Positions 15,965 to 26,166 of a DNA stretch of 64,000 nucleotides are shown piece by piece. The notes under the pieces are model-generated. The model saw only the letters and a list, made by a program, of their open reading frames with translations. It ran no database searches and was not told where the DNA came from. This DNA is from an uncultured Bacteroides sp. (lineage in GTDB: Bacteria > Bacteroidota > Bacteroidia > Cytophagales > Cyclobacteriaceae): NCBI GenBank assembly GCA_902168185.1, contig CABHOV010000072.1, positions 62,001-126,000 of the forward strand, given 5' to 3'. Position 1 is the first letter of the stretch; the number at the start of each line of letters is the position of its first letter. The position numbers and the translations under genes are program-made.

Positions 15965-17297
15965 TCCATGGCATTATGATAACAGAATATCCCCAGGGAA
16001 TTTTGTCGAGCAATACATCTATAGTCTTTCGTTCCACCTGTAGCTGCCAATGCATATTGGTTCTGACGAGTACGCCATCGCGAACGAGAAAAGCATCCCG
16101 AAGTCCTTGAACCGAACTATTTCGCAAAGCACTCCAATGTTCGATAACAGCACGCAGCAAAACCTCAGCTTCGTCAAGGTCATCGCGACTAAGAGCAGCA
16201 TTTACAGGTATTGGTTCTTCTAGTGGTACTCCGCATATAATCTTCTCCAGCACCAAACTATATTCAGGAATATATTCTTCACCTGTACCAAGAAACCCGA
16301 CAAGTTGCACAGCTTTGTACTGCGCAGGCTTATTTTTCCAGGCTACACCTTCCAGCAACCCAAGCTTCTGAAAAAAAGGACGAAGGAACTGCGCCAGTAA
16401 AACAACACCACCGTGCTTCGTTATATATTTTTCGTCAGTGGTGATTGCATCCTGAACGAATGGGGCAACCTTACCCTCTACTATAGATTCAGGCAAACCT
16501 GAACTTGCCTTTATATTCCGCCAAGCTTCCACTATACTTTGTGAATAGGCCGCGTTATCAATAAATAGATCAGGTATTGATCTGTCAAATACAGATTGAA
16601 AGGAATCCTTGGTATAGCCTTTACTTGAAAGCGAGGGGATCGCCTTTAACAGAATCGTTGTAATGAAAGACCTTGTCTTTTCAGTATACATTTCGTGCCC
16701 TATATATTTTTCAATCTTGCGAATCCATTCCTCTATAAGTATAAATCCCTGCGTGAGTTCAGTAACCATAATGGTAATAGCATGTTGTACTTCGCTGTTT
16801 AGTTGAAATACAATTCTACTCCACACAGCAGCATTCGTGGTATTCGCCTCCAGAAATAATTTTACTTCATGGGGCTGTTCCCTTACCAATATCCACGCAA
16901 TGTCATTTAAAACAACATCATTTTGATCAACCCACCAGGGCGTTGTTCCGTGCAACAATATATATTTAAACAATTCCAACTGTGAATGTCCCACAGAAGT
17001 CCTTCCTTCATGATTTGGAAGAGCCGCTATTTTTTGTACTAACGCCTGTTCAAATTTATCCGCGAAGATATCCACGAACGTGTCCTGAAAGGAATGCGAA
17101 CTAAATATACCCAAGTCAAATGCAAGTGTATCAATCTGAACCGATTCATTATCGGGTATATGTTGCGAACATACACGATCCATTACTTCTTCGATCCGTT
17201 GTTGAAAAGTCTGGGCAAAATTATGACGCATGCCAAGTGCCTGCCCTTCGTCAGGACAATGGATCTCGATTTGTAATTGATTTACTATATGTTTCAT
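15936..17297 (-). CDS. CIS tape-measure-family protein
   Basis: A 453-residue protein whose first 75 residues match the contractile injection system tape measure (CIS_TMP) signature: HIVNQLQIEIHCPDE, a Phe/Gln-rich helix (FAQTFQQRIEEVMDRV), then IDTLAFDLG. The rest is helical. In related clusters the gene sits directly before the ATPase, as here. It is short for a physical ruler of a long tail, so the family name may overstate its role. It overlaps the ATPase gene and is probably co-translated. Confidence 0.8.
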   Translation of the reverse strand: MKHIVNQLQIEIHCPDEGQALGMRHNFAQTFQQRIEEVMDRVCSQHIPDNESVQIDTLAFDLGIFSSHSFQDTFVDIFADKFEQALVQKIAALPNHEGRTSVGHSQLELFKYILLHGTTPWWVDQNDVVLNDIAWILVREQPHEVKLFLEANTTNAAVWSRIVFQLNSEVQHAITIMVTELTQGFILIEEWIRKIEKYIGHEMYTEKTRSFITTILLKAIPSLSSKGYTKDSFQSVFDRSIPDLFIDNAAYSQSIVEAWRNIKASSGLPESIVEGKVAPFVQDAITTDEKYITKHGGVVLLAQFLRPFFQKLGLLEGVAWKNKPAQYKAVQLVGFLGTGEEYIPEYSLVLEKIICGVPLEEPIPVNAALSRDDLDEAEVLLRAVIEHWSALRNSSVQGLRDAFLVRDGVLVRTNMHWQLQVERKTIDVLLDKIPWGYSVIIMPWNDYPIYVEW

Positions 17298-17321
17298 GTT
17301 CCACTGCTTTCCAAGAGATCA

Positions 17322-20300
17322 TTATTCTCCATTACATTCGTCTTCGCAGCAACCACACGGCTTCAAGGTATTGATCGCTTCTACCAGCGGATTGACATAT
17401 TCATAGGACGGCATTTCGGTAAGTGCCATTTCTTTAAGCCATTGCTGGTATACCTTTTCAAATTGCTGCATCTCATTTGTACCAATCCAGATCACTTTCA
17501 CATGTACATGTGCCGGTGCCTCGGACTGAATTGTCTTCTCTACCAACGCTCTGAACGTTGGATCACGAAAGCGCTTCGGCCAGCAAGGCAGTATCGCGGT
17601 GGCCCGGAATGAATATGGATCCTCATTATGGTCGCAGGGATTTTCCTCGCAGTATAGATCGAGTTCAAAAGCAAAAAACCGCATCAGGTTTTGAATCTCA
17701 ATCTCGATATCATTCGGCACCGATTCGTTGTTCTCTATTTGCTGCCGCGTTCTTTTGTTGAACACGAACAGACTTTGTGCCAACACAATATCATTTTCAC
17801 CATGAATGATAAAGCTATATTTCAGATCCCCGGGGTCCTCCTGCTGGTTTGAAACAATCTCATAGCTTATACGCTCGGAACCATACTCTTGTAAATCGCG
17901 AACACGCTTTGCCAGTGATTCATATCGCCTGAACTTAAGGGGTATAGACTCTTCATCCTCTTGGAGTGAAACCTCCTGGAAGAGTATAGATTGATCGTAC
18001 TTTTGTGATGTCGGATTCAATCTGAAATACTCAAGAACCCAAGGCATTTTATCATAACACTTTCGTGCCGGAATTCTTCTGATCTTCTTGCGGTAATTCG
18101 GCACTTCTGTTTCTTCCAGCCCTTTGGCGCGATCACACACATCCAGACATACATCCAGTAATTTTACTTCTATACTTGCATTGCCCTCATCCAATACTTC
18201 ATCGAATTTAGGGCGCAGCAGTATATGTTCTACCAGGTGAAGTCCTTCATTGTCGTTCATGCGATCGATCAACTGCTGCAGGCGTCTATATACTTTCTCA
18301 CGATCCTGACGTGAATTGAATTTCTCACTATATGCCAGCACTACCGCTTGTTCTTCATCGGTATTGTCCCAAAGCTCGAATGAAAATGTCCCTACTTTCC
18401 CGGCCGATTTCCGTGTATGATGTTTCAGGTCGTCCTGGAAATTAAAGTACTTGCGCTCATCCGCATACGTCAAAATCTCATTGACCAAAAGGTCCGTGCA
18501 ACATCCTTCGATCACCTCTACACTTGTAAGTAATACTTCCTTTGTTTGCGGATCTATAATTTTAATAACGTTCAGCGGCTTACCGGATTTGTTAAGCTTT
18601 TGTGATGTCGTATTTGTTTTAGAGTCCGTTACCAGGAGCGGCTCTACTACCAGGAAGTCAAGCGACAACGTATTGCGGTCTGCGCATTTAAATCCAAGCA
18701 AGCGGCTTACTCTTCTTTCCGCTCCCGATACATTTTCAGTGTCCCATATATCTGTGCGCGCATAGTTATACCCTTTACCACGATTTGTGCTTATCTTATA
18801 GTACTCGCCATGCGCAAGTATCCTGATCTTATCCTGTACAAGACGTTGCTCTACTTTATAAGGCGTTAACCATCGCGCTATATTTTCATACTCGGTAAGA
18901 TCCTCACTGAAGCGTGCGAGCATATGATTCAGGAATTTATTCCTCCGTACCAGGAATTTCTTTGGAGTCTCCACCAGGTTTTCCAGCACTTGCGTGAAGT
19001 CATTCAGAATCTGGTCCCAATGATCGGCACCTCGCCCCTGGTGATCGATGAGTAATTTTTGAAGGTCATCTATTTGCGTTAATGGGCGTGTATAGTAAGT
19101 ATGATCAACCGAGTCATCGAACGTAAACAGATCTTTTATATGATTGAGCTGCACAAGATAATCCGCCATCAACTGTTCAAAGAAAAGCAGGTAGCCCTTG
19201 AGTTGTAAAGCCTGTACTTTCCTTTTATCGGAAGCGTCTGCCGGTAATCCTGCACGCTCGCTTACACCATAGCACATCGGAAGTGATTCTGTGACGGGAT
19301 AATAGTCTTCAAGCTCCATATACTCTCCGGTGGGCACTGGCAGATCGCGCTCTACACCTTCCAGTTTATATTTACGCTCCAATACCTTATGATCGTTGAA
19401 CATCTTCAGCATACGCTCCGGCTTCCTGTCATTTGGCGATCCAAGGTTATAGGTGATGAAGTCACGCTGCTTGCAAAACATCATGGTAGACATGGCAGGC
19501 TGTATCCTGGCGATCTTCTTCTCCTCTTGCAAAAAGGTAATCCATTCATTAAAATAATTTCTTCCACTGCTATCATCGTCGAAACCCAGGAACGGAAGCC
19601 GCAGATACGTAATTGCTTTTACACCGGGTATATCTGCAATTTCGCTTATGATATCCGACAAGCGTATATCGCGGTACAGATCGGTTTTCTCCAGCTCCAG
19701 TGTTTCTATAAAGCCATGTTTCAATGCAGGGCCTTCAAAGATTTCATCTATAGCATATCCCTTTTCCATCATTTGGCCAATGGTATAAAAAGGAACAGAG
19801 GGTGTAAAGTATCGGTAAATGGTGAAATATATAGCCGCTAACACACCATCGGGATCGGCATATTCTTCGAGTGCAATGGAGCCCGCTATACCGAAGTCTT
19901 CGTACTCCACTGCCTGCACGCTCAGGAAGTCTTCGCACAGATTGCGGTGACCCGTAAGACGTTCGATCACATGCTGGCGTACTTCGTCACGTTCTTCATT
20001 CCGGATCACGTCTTCCTCATACTCTACCATTACATTATAAAGCCCTTCGAATTCCACGATCTTGGAAGGTGTAAAAGGTATAGCACGGATCAATGCTATA
20101 TTTTCTTCATATGATTTTCTCCGTGCCTCCCGCTTAATTTTCTTTTTTTCAAGCTTCGTGCGTTCGGTGATGAGCAGATCTTTCTCTTCACCATCTTCCA
20201 TGGCATCGATCTTCGCAGTGAGCTCGGCGATTTTCACTTCGAGTTCAGTGACTTTTGTATTCACTTTCGTAATCGCTTCCTGTAGTTTTGCTATAGCTTC

Positions 20301-20819
20301 TTCCTTTGATGCAGTGACCTGCTCGGGCGTAACGCGATCTAACAGTAGCTTTCCATAGCAGCCTTTATCTTCGGAATCTTCACAGCTACAATCGTGATCA
20401 TCTTTTCTATCGTAATGATTATAGTTGATCCAAAGGGGGACTTCATAATCTTTACTGGGTTCAATCCATGCATTTCGAATCCCCTTTACATCGATGATTA
20501 TTTTGCGGTAATCATTGAGGGTAAGTGGACTGTTGTGAAGGATCTTCCGTGCAGTATAGAAAATCTCTTTCCATGTATCGGGTGTGAGTTGTTCAGGAGC
20601 CAGCAGATCTTTCATTTCGAAACCCGTGCGATAGCCGAGATCTGTGATTGCATAGCTGACTGCTTCCAGTATTGTTATACCCGGATCTGAGTTGTTATAC
20701 TCTGTCCAATGATCGCTGCCTGCTTTTTCTATATGTTTAAAGCCCTGCTTGCGAAGTGACACATAGTCTTCCGCAGGTAACAAGGGGTTGGATTTTGCGA
20801 GTGTGATAGGCTCTTCCAT
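17322..20819 (-). CDS. large eCIS baseplate wedge protein (Afp12-like)
   Basis: An 1165-residue protein. The N-terminus has the gpJ/Afp12 hallmark SDPGITILEAVSYAITDLGYR (in two parts, about residues 43-64). A charged coiled coil spans about 175-235 (repeated Lys/Glu/Ile heptads). The remainder looks like the beta-rich wedge of Afp12/Pvc12, which builds the outer baseplate with Afp11. A Cys-rich C-terminus (CGCCEDEC) is unusual and might bind metal. It lies 55 bp downstream of the Afp11-like gene. Confidence 0.85.
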   Translation of the reverse strand: MEEPITLAKSNPLLPAEDYVSLRKQGFKHIEKAGSDHWTEYNNSDPGITILEAVSYAITDLGYRTGFEMKDLLAPEQLTPDTWKEIFYTARKILHNSPLTLNDYRKIIIDVKGIRNAWIEPSKDYEVPLWINYNHYDRKDDHDCSCEDSEDKGCYGKLLLDRVTPEQVTASKEEAIAKLQEAITKVNTKVTELEVKIAELTAKIDAMEDGEEKDLLITERTKLEKKKIKREARRKSYEENIALIRAIPFTPSKIVEFEGLYNVMVEYEEDVIRNEERDEVRQHVIERLTGHRNLCEDFLSVQAVEYEDFGIAGSIALEEYADPDGVLAAIYFTIYRYFTPSVPFYTIGQMMEKGYAIDEIFEGPALKHGFIETLELEKTDLYRDIRLSDIISEIADIPGVKAITYLRLPFLGFDDDSSGRNYFNEWITFLQEEKKIARIQPAMSTMMFCKQRDFITYNLGSPNDRKPERMLKMFNDHKVLERKYKLEGVERDLPVPTGEYMELEDYYPVTESLPMCYGVSERAGLPADASDKRKVQALQLKGYLLFFEQLMADYLVQLNHIKDLFTFDDSVDHTYYTRPLTQIDDLQKLLIDHQGRGADHWDQILNDFTQVLENLVETPKKFLVRRNKFLNHMLARFSEDLTEYENIARWLTPYKVEQRLVQDKIRILAHGEYYKISTNRGKGYNYARTDIWDTENVSGAERRVSRLLGFKCADRNTLSLDFLVVEPLLVTDSKTNTTSQKLNKSGKPLNVIKIIDPQTKEVLLTSVEVIEGCCTDLLVNEILTYADERKYFNFQDDLKHHTRKSAGKVGTFSFELWDNTDEEQAVVLAYSEKFNSRQDREKVYRRLQQLIDRMNDNEGLHLVEHILLRPKFDEVLDEGNASIEVKLLDVCLDVCDRAKGLEETEVPNYRKKIRRIPARKCYDKMPWVLEYFRLNPTSQKYDQSILFQEVSLQEDEESIPLKFRRYESLAKRVRDLQEYGSERISYEIVSNQQEDPGDLKYSFIIHGENDIVLAQSLFVFNKRTRQQIENNESVPNDIEIEIQNLMRFFAFELDLYCEENPCDHNEDPYSFRATAILPCWPKRFRDPTFRALVEKTIQSEAPAHVHVKVIWIGTNEMQQFEKVYQQWLKEMALTEMPSYEYVNPLVEAINTLKPCGCCEDECNGE

Positions 20820-20874
20820 AGTTTGTTCTATATACTGTATATACTATACTTCACTATTCTCTTTAACCTCCAAG

Positions 20875-23800
20875 CTATTTTTTGGGTCTCCCCGATCGCT
20901 TCTTGGCGGGAACATCCTTCTTCTCAGCTTGCTTGCCGGAGGCTGGCGCTATATCTGTATTTGTGTGTTTGACTGTTTTCACGGTCGCGACCGGTTTAAA
21001 CGCAGGCCTGGCTATATTGGCTTTTTCATTTGTAATCCGCTGCGGTGTACGTTTCGCTTCACGCAGTTTTTCGCAAGGTGTAAGCCTTGGCTTTTCCTCA
21101 TACGGAATGATGATGTGTCGTGGGGCTGATACGAGAATGGACCGCGATGTGGATGGCTTGGCAACGACCTCTCCTCTGAATTCAGATTTGTCCTGCAGCA
21201 ACTCTTCGATGTTATCGCATCCGCATACCTTGCTCAACGTTTCAATAAGATCTTCATCCTCACCGGAATCATCACCACTTACGTTTTGCAACAAGTACAC
21301 CTTCCACGACCTGTTTACGGGTGAGCTTACTTCCTTGAAAGTATAGCCCACAAAACTGAATGTCATAATTACCGAATCCATGGTACCTGGATATAGTGTG
21401 AAGACTCCACTTGCATCGGTAACCGTGCTTGCTGTCGCTCCTTTGATTTGTACCGTAACACCGGCCTGTGGCGCACCCGATGTGCTATCATATACTATAC
21501 CGGTTATGATGGGGCGGCCATCTGGCGATTGTGTCACCGATGACTGATCTTCCTGCAATTCCCCCGGCAAGCAACATTCATCTTTGCAGACTCCCATAAT
21601 GAAATCAGTTATGAAATCAACGTATGGTCTTTCTTCAATAAAGTTAATGATGGAGGATGCATATATCTTTTGACCGAATACAACATCAGCATTTTCATCA
21701 AAGGCCCATGGGGTCAGGAAGTGCACGATCTCTTCATTGAGCTTTTTAAGATAGTATCCCTTGTCTGTACCGATATAGAATTTTACGCGAAAGAAAACCA
21801 GCACTTGTTCATATACCGGGTTCTTCGCATGAACACGAACGAAGGGTGAGGTGCGTTTCTTTATATAGGATTCGATCTCCAATAGCGTTCTTCTGCTTGT
21901 TTTGGGTTGCAGGGGATTGAGTGCATTTCTGTTTTTAAAATTAGCGATCGGCACGATTAACACATGCCCGGGTGCCACCTGCGGTCCGCAGCAATCGTCT
22001 TGTCCAGCTATAGTATATATACTGGCAGGATCTGTGTGACGGCATAAACATTCCGGATCGGTATTTGGAATTGCTTTTACTTTGTAGATGGTCGGGAACC
22101 GATCCAGTATAAGATGCTCATAGTCCCATACGTTGATCGCGCGTCCCTTATGACGCAACCGCTCACTGACACGGGTATAAAATTCTTTTCCGATCTCCTG
22201 ATGCTTTCCATCCCAGGACGCGAAAGGCTGAATCACTTTGCTCACCTCTGCTACCTTAACAGCAAGCTTGCTGATGCTGCCAGCAGCCAGTGCGTTGTCG
22301 AAGTGTGTTTGATCATTCTGCCGATCTTCAAACTTTGCGATCACGGCTTGTGCCACAACATCTACCAGGTGAGGGATGCGATTCGCGTGCTCCGTAACGC
22401 TTGCGCAAAACCAATGCAAGCCATTTGTAATAATGGTATTGTTATTCGTAATGTCAGCCGGTACATCTATCTTTACTATACCGGTAGTCTGAAAACCATA
22501 GGTATCATCAGCGACTATATTTTCACCTTTCAATGGGCGCCACTCATTGTTTGTAAGATAAGACCAGTGAATTGCCGGAGGATCATTATCTTCATCTTCC
22601 GCGCTTCCTTCTGCGAACTGGAATAACAGCGAGAGTGTTTGCAACGGTTTTAGTTTTTCTATACCTATAAAGAGCATACCTTCTTCCTGCAATAATCCGG
22701 AGTATTGATTCGCGCCACCTTCGATTCTTTCCCGTACACCACTGGCATCAATCATCAACTGGTCTATGGCCGTAAGTTGTTTTCCTGCAGCGCTCTCTTT
22801 AGTATGCAATCCGGAATATACTATAGGATAGTCCGACTTCGGGTTTGCTGTTGCCGTCTTCACGGTAACAGCACTATATTTAGCGTAGGGATCCAGGTAT
22901 GTAAATTGAGGCAATAGATTACCCTTGGTATCAACGAGCAGGTCCTGGTTTGTAGATAATCGATTAAGCAGTTCATTACCCGTTGCCGATGATGCTTTAG
23001 CAGAATCCCTGGCAGCCGAATTTTGTAATCTCGAATTTCTATCACCAAGATCAGCTTCGACTATCCCGAAAGGATATACCTGAAAGAATTGATCTGTGCC
23101 GGCTTCAAGTCTGGGTAGCTTCGAATGATAGCTGATGGAAATTTCTTTTATTTTAAGATTCTGTGCAGTCTGCTGCATCACTTCAAAAATCCCTTGATCG
23201 CCCGTGGCTGTTTGTGGCCGGTTATACTCCAGCTGTAAAAAGCCCTTAGTAGATTTATGAGAGTATATTTCGTCATACACGATCGGATGACGGCTCAGTA
23301 TTTTGTTGCCACTTTCTGCCGCCAACACATTTTGGGCAAGGTCATCTATAGTTACGTAATTATCATCTGCAAGCAGGGATATCCAGCTGCGTGAAGCCAA
23401 ACCGGTTAAGGTATACTCACCGTCATTGGCAGCGGCAGCAACGGCTTTCCGACCAATGATAACACTGTCAATAGGATTTGCCAGCCTGATGTTAACAGAC
23501 AATGCATAAAGGGTTTTATTAAATACTTCGGAGCTGCCTATATATAGACTTTTACCTCTGTTGGGATAGGCCGTGAACGGGTCGAATACTTTAGACGCGT
23601 CTACAGCACCATCATCGTTTTGGAGGGTTAATGTTTTTAGTCCGTCAAAATGCGGAACTGCTGGCTGATTAGGACCTGTCTGGCTAATCGATCCCACCCA
23701 TACATCCAGGGCGGCATTTCTAAATTCTATACTCTTGAAATCTTCCTCAGTCATTTGTACGGAAGGCCCCATAAGAACCTGCATGACAGGATATATAGTA

Positions 23801-25422
23801 TCAAATGCATCTGTATGTACGGCGGCATCAAAAGAAACAATAGCGGGCTCGCCTGGAGGCACAAGCACCAGTAAAGTATCTCCGCTGAAGTGATAGCAGG
23901 CATACGTTACAGCGGTTTGCACATCAAAAACAGTGTTGCCCGCGCTGGGCAAACTTTGCGCTGTTTTGGAAGGCATTTGCTTATCAATAACAAGCCAGCC
24001 TTTTTCAGTTGTTAGTTGTATCCTTACCTTACGCTCCGCTTCATTAGCATCCGAGGTATATATTTTACTAAGTCCCGCAAGCTGATAAGCAATTAACCGC
24101 ATACCGCCCTGCAACACCAACTGTGGTGATGCAACAGCAAAACCTATAGCAGCCTCGTTCCTGCTATACAATTGGTTTTGTACTGCTTCAATTCGCTCGC
24201 ATATATTTTTAGGATTCCTATTTATATTAATCCGTTTGCCGAGTGACGGCCATTTCGGATACGGGTCTGTAAACTTTTCACCGTATCCATCCAAAGAGTT
24301 CGCCACCGGTTGCGCGTAGATGCCGTTGATGATAGTCGTAGTGTCTTGAAGCTTTTTGTCGATGAAAATCGTTTTAAGCTCCTTTACTTTAGCCTGATTG
24401 ACCACCAGGTCAGTTTCGGTTTTATATACTTGCTCTTTACCCGAAGTATCTTTCCCTGCAGAAAGTTCCGTTCCCGGGGCAACTGCATATTCGGCGACAT
24501 CTTTGGCGAGTTCAAAGACTATATGTACGCGATCCGGAACCGATGGCTTTTCGGTAAGCTGGAGAACATCACGGTAGTAAAAATTCAGCATGCGCTCCGT
24601 TATACCATTCATTTGCTCCTGTGCAAGTCTGAACAGTTTGAGAAATGCTATAAACAACGCCATGTGCGGCTGGTGCGCAGGATATTGTTCCAGCGCGAAT
24701 GCCAAATAGCCCGATGACTCATCTACAAGCTTTTGTATGAAGCCATAGAATGAGAGAAATATATCTTCCACGTAGAGCGCGGCATTTCTGATCTTTGCTG
24801 CTTCATCGGCTCCCTGGTATATACCTCCGTCTGCTATAAGGGGTTCTTCCAATCCCCATAATGCTTTATTCTTTATCTCGGAATAATCGAAGTTTAGCGT
24901 CTTGCCAGGGTCTACAAGTTTAAAACCTTCCTCATATGAGAGTATCTTTTTAAATTGTCCTTTCAGTGTTGACTGTATAGCGAGCGTGAGATCTTCATAT
25001 AATGGGTTTTCAGGAATTGCCAATGTATACCAGCGATCAATGCGCGCTGCCATACCAATGATTGGGCTGTAAAGTGCAGCATATATACCGGCATCGGGAT
25101 CCTGCTGGAGATTTTGAAGTGTCTCTTCGAAATCTTTCTTTATCTGTGCTATATCTGTGAGTGCTATACCGGCTGCTATAACGGCCATATCGCGGCTGAA
25201 GAATTCACGCCAGCTTCTCTTTGCTGCGGGCAGAGCATCGCCAGGATTACTCTCTGGCAAATCATAGAACCGGATCTGCGATGCATAGCGTTTTATAAAC
25301 ACCAATAATTCTTCGATGCTGCGTTCATCTACAGGGGCATAGGCAGGATCGAGTGCCTTGAGGTAACGGCCTAATTGACCGGAACCGTCTCGGGTTATTT
25401 CGGTGTGACAGTTACAGCTCAT
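20875..25422 (-). CDS. giant eCIS baseplate protein (Afp11/gpJ-like) with carboxypeptidase-regulatory-like domain
   Basis: A 1515-residue protein. The body (to about residue 1290) is of the baseplate J/Afp11 type, with characteristic late segments (FYTRVSERLRHKGRAI, YEHLILDRFP) and a Cys cluster at the end of the core (CKDECC). Residues about 1303-1375 form a CarboxypepD_reg-like beta-sandwich (ITGIVYDSTSGAPQAGVTV, later DASGVFTLYPG and FVGY), a domain normally found at the N-terminus of TonB-dependent receptors. Its tail is long, disordered and Lys/Arg/Pro-rich, ending KKRSGRPKK. It overlaps the gp25 gene by 4 bp. The extra domain suggests a surface or host-facing decoration of the baseplate. 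Confidence 0.88.
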   Translation of the reverse strand: MSCNCHTEITRDGSGQLGRYLKALDPAYAPVDERSIEELLVFIKRYASQIRFYDLPESNPGDALPAAKRSWREFFSRDMAVIAAGIALTDIAQIKKDFEETLQNLQQDPDAGIYAALYSPIIGMAARIDRWYTLAIPENPLYEDLTLAIQSTLKGQFKKILSYEEGFKLVDPGKTLNFDYSEIKNKALWGLEEPLIADGGIYQGADEAAKIRNAALYVEDIFLSFYGFIQKLVDESSGYLAFALEQYPAHQPHMALFIAFLKLFRLAQEQMNGITERMLNFYYRDVLQLTEKPSVPDRVHIVFELAKDVAEYAVAPGTELSAGKDTSGKEQVYKTETDLVVNQAKVKELKTIFIDKKLQDTTTIINGIYAQPVANSLDGYGEKFTDPYPKWPSLGKRININRNPKNICERIEAVQNQLYSRNEAAIGFAVASPQLVLQGGMRLIAYQLAGLSKIYTSDANEAERKVRIQLTTEKGWLVIDKQMPSKTAQSLPSAGNTVFDVQTAVTYACYHFSGDTLLVLVPPGEPAIVSFDAAVHTDAFDTIYPVMQVLMGPSVQMTEEDFKSIEFRNAALDVWVGSISQTGPNQPAVPHFDGLKTLTLQNDDGAVDASKVFDPFTAYPNRGKSLYIGSSEVFNKTLYALSVNIRLANPIDSVIIGRKAVAAAANDGEYTLTGLASRSWISLLADDNYVTIDDLAQNVLAAESGNKILSRHPIVYDEIYSHKSTKGFLQLEYNRPQTATGDQGIFEVMQQTAQNLKIKEISISYHSKLPRLEAGTDQFFQVYPFGIVEADLGDRNSRLQNSAARDSAKASSATGNELLNRLSTNQDLLVDTKGNLLPQFTYLDPYAKYSAVTVKTATANPKSDYPIVYSGLHTKESAAGKQLTAIDQLMIDASGVRERIEGGANQYSGLLQEEGMLFIGIEKLKPLQTLSLLFQFAEGSAEDEDNDPPAIHWSYLTNNEWRPLKGENIVADDTYGFQTTGIVKIDVPADITNNNTIITNGLHWFCASVTEHANRIPHLVDVVAQAVIAKFEDRQNDQTHFDNALAAGSISKLAVKVAEVSKVIQPFASWDGKHQEIGKEFYTRVSERLRHKGRAINVWDYEHLILDRFPTIYKVKAIPNTDPECLCRHTDPASIYTIAGQDDCCGPQVAPGHVLIVPIANFKNRNALNPLQPKTSRRTLLEIESYIKKRTSPFVRVHAKNPVYEQVLVFFRVKFYIGTDKGYYLKKLNEEIVHFLTPWAFDENADVVFGQKIYASSIINFIEERPYVDFITDFIMGVCKDECCLPGELQEDQSSVTQSPDGRPIITGIVYDSTSGAPQAGVTVQIKGATASTVTDASGVFTLYPGTMDSVIMTFSFVGYTFKEVSSPVNRSWKVYLLQNVSGDDSGEDEDLIETLSKVCGCDNIEELLQDKSEFRGEVVAKPSTSRSILVSAPRHIIIPYEEKPRLTPCEKLREAKRTPQRITNEKANIARPAFKPVATVKTVKHTNTDIAPASGKQAEKKDVPAKKRSGRPKK

Positions 25423-25838
25423 GAGTGTTCAATGTTAGTGGCCTCGTTCATATAGAATGGGAACACATAGTTATACCGTGTGTTGGTACTGATGATGGTA
25501 TATTGAATCGTGATCAGCAGCCGTCCCTCCTGCTGATTGACTTCCGTGGAGAGTTCTTCTACTTTGATTCTGGGTTCGTGGTATACCAACGCGTCATGAA
25601 CGATCTTTTCGATCAGAGCAATGTTGGCAACGTTCATTACTTCAAAAACTTTCGGCTGCAGGTTGCAACCAAATGTTGGAAGCATGACGCGTTCGCCCGT
25701 GACCGTAGAGAGGATTATATATATACTGCTCCGGACATCCTCTTCCTCGCTAAGCATTTCAACGCCATACCATTCTCTGCGGAATGTCGGAGGAAAATTC
25801 CAGCCTGTTCCTAAAAATGATTTATCGATTGGTTTCAT
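25419..25838 (-). CDS. gp25-like baseplate protein (Afp9-like)
   Basis: A 139-residue protein of the GPW/gp25 family: GTGWNFPPTF, then SSIYIILSTVTGERVMLPTFGC, the conserved EExR-type turn region of the wedge protein. In Afp/PVC particles it joins the spike hub to the wedge. It is preceded by the PAAR gene (25 bp away) and overlaps the giant baseplate gene downstream, which fits a single operon. Confidence 0.93.
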   Translation of the reverse strand: MKPIDKSFLGTGWNFPPTFRREWYGVEMLSEEEDVRSSIYIILSTVTGERVMLPTFGCNLQPKVFEVMNVANIALIEKIVHDALVYHEPRIKVEELSTEVNQQEGRLLITIQYTIISTNTRYNYVFPFYMNEATNIEHS

Positions 25839-25863
25839 GATGTGATTTCATTTTGTCTATACA

Positions 25864-26157
25864 TTAACCTCCAATGAGTACGGTGGGCAATCCGCCTGCT
25901 ATACTTCCACCATGGGCAGTGGTATCGCCTTGCCGCGCTGCCGGCTGCCCTCCGATCATTACCGAAGATGAACCACGTGTGATACTATCAGGTGGCCCGG
26001 CACAAACGCACATGCTTCCCATCGTAGCTGCCGGCTGTCCTCCGATCAGCACGGTAAGTATACCGGGCGGCATGATCGGTCCGCCAGTATGCGGATTACC
26101 ATTCGGGTTTGCCATCGGGCAAATATGATTATCGGTGACGCGTGCAGCGGGCGGCAT
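25864..26157 (-). CDS. PAAR spike-tip protein (Afp10-like)
   Basis: A 97-residue protein containing the PAAR motif itself near the start (MPPAARVTD) and repeated VLIGGQPAA/VMIGGQPAA beta-turn units. His and Cys residues (H12, C14, C51, C53, H82) could hold the tip metal. No C-terminal toxin extension is present, so it is a pure tip. It lies 9 bp after the VgrG-like spike gene. Confidence 0.95.
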   Translation of the reverse strand: MPPAARVTDNHICPMANPNGNPHTGGPIMPPGILTVLIGGQPAATMGSMCVCAGPPDSITRGSSSVMIGGQPAARQGDTTAHGGSIAGGLPTVLIGG

Positions 26158-26166
26158 ATATACTCT

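Noticed and set aside
21290-21520. Fragment of a TonB-dependent receptor gene
   Set aside because: The CarboxypepD_reg-like segment is in frame within the baseplate gene, with no plug or barrel nearby.
25874-26128. 84-codon plus-strand ORF over the PAAR gene
   Set aside because: It is the complement of the PAAR repeats; its repeated peptide follows from them.
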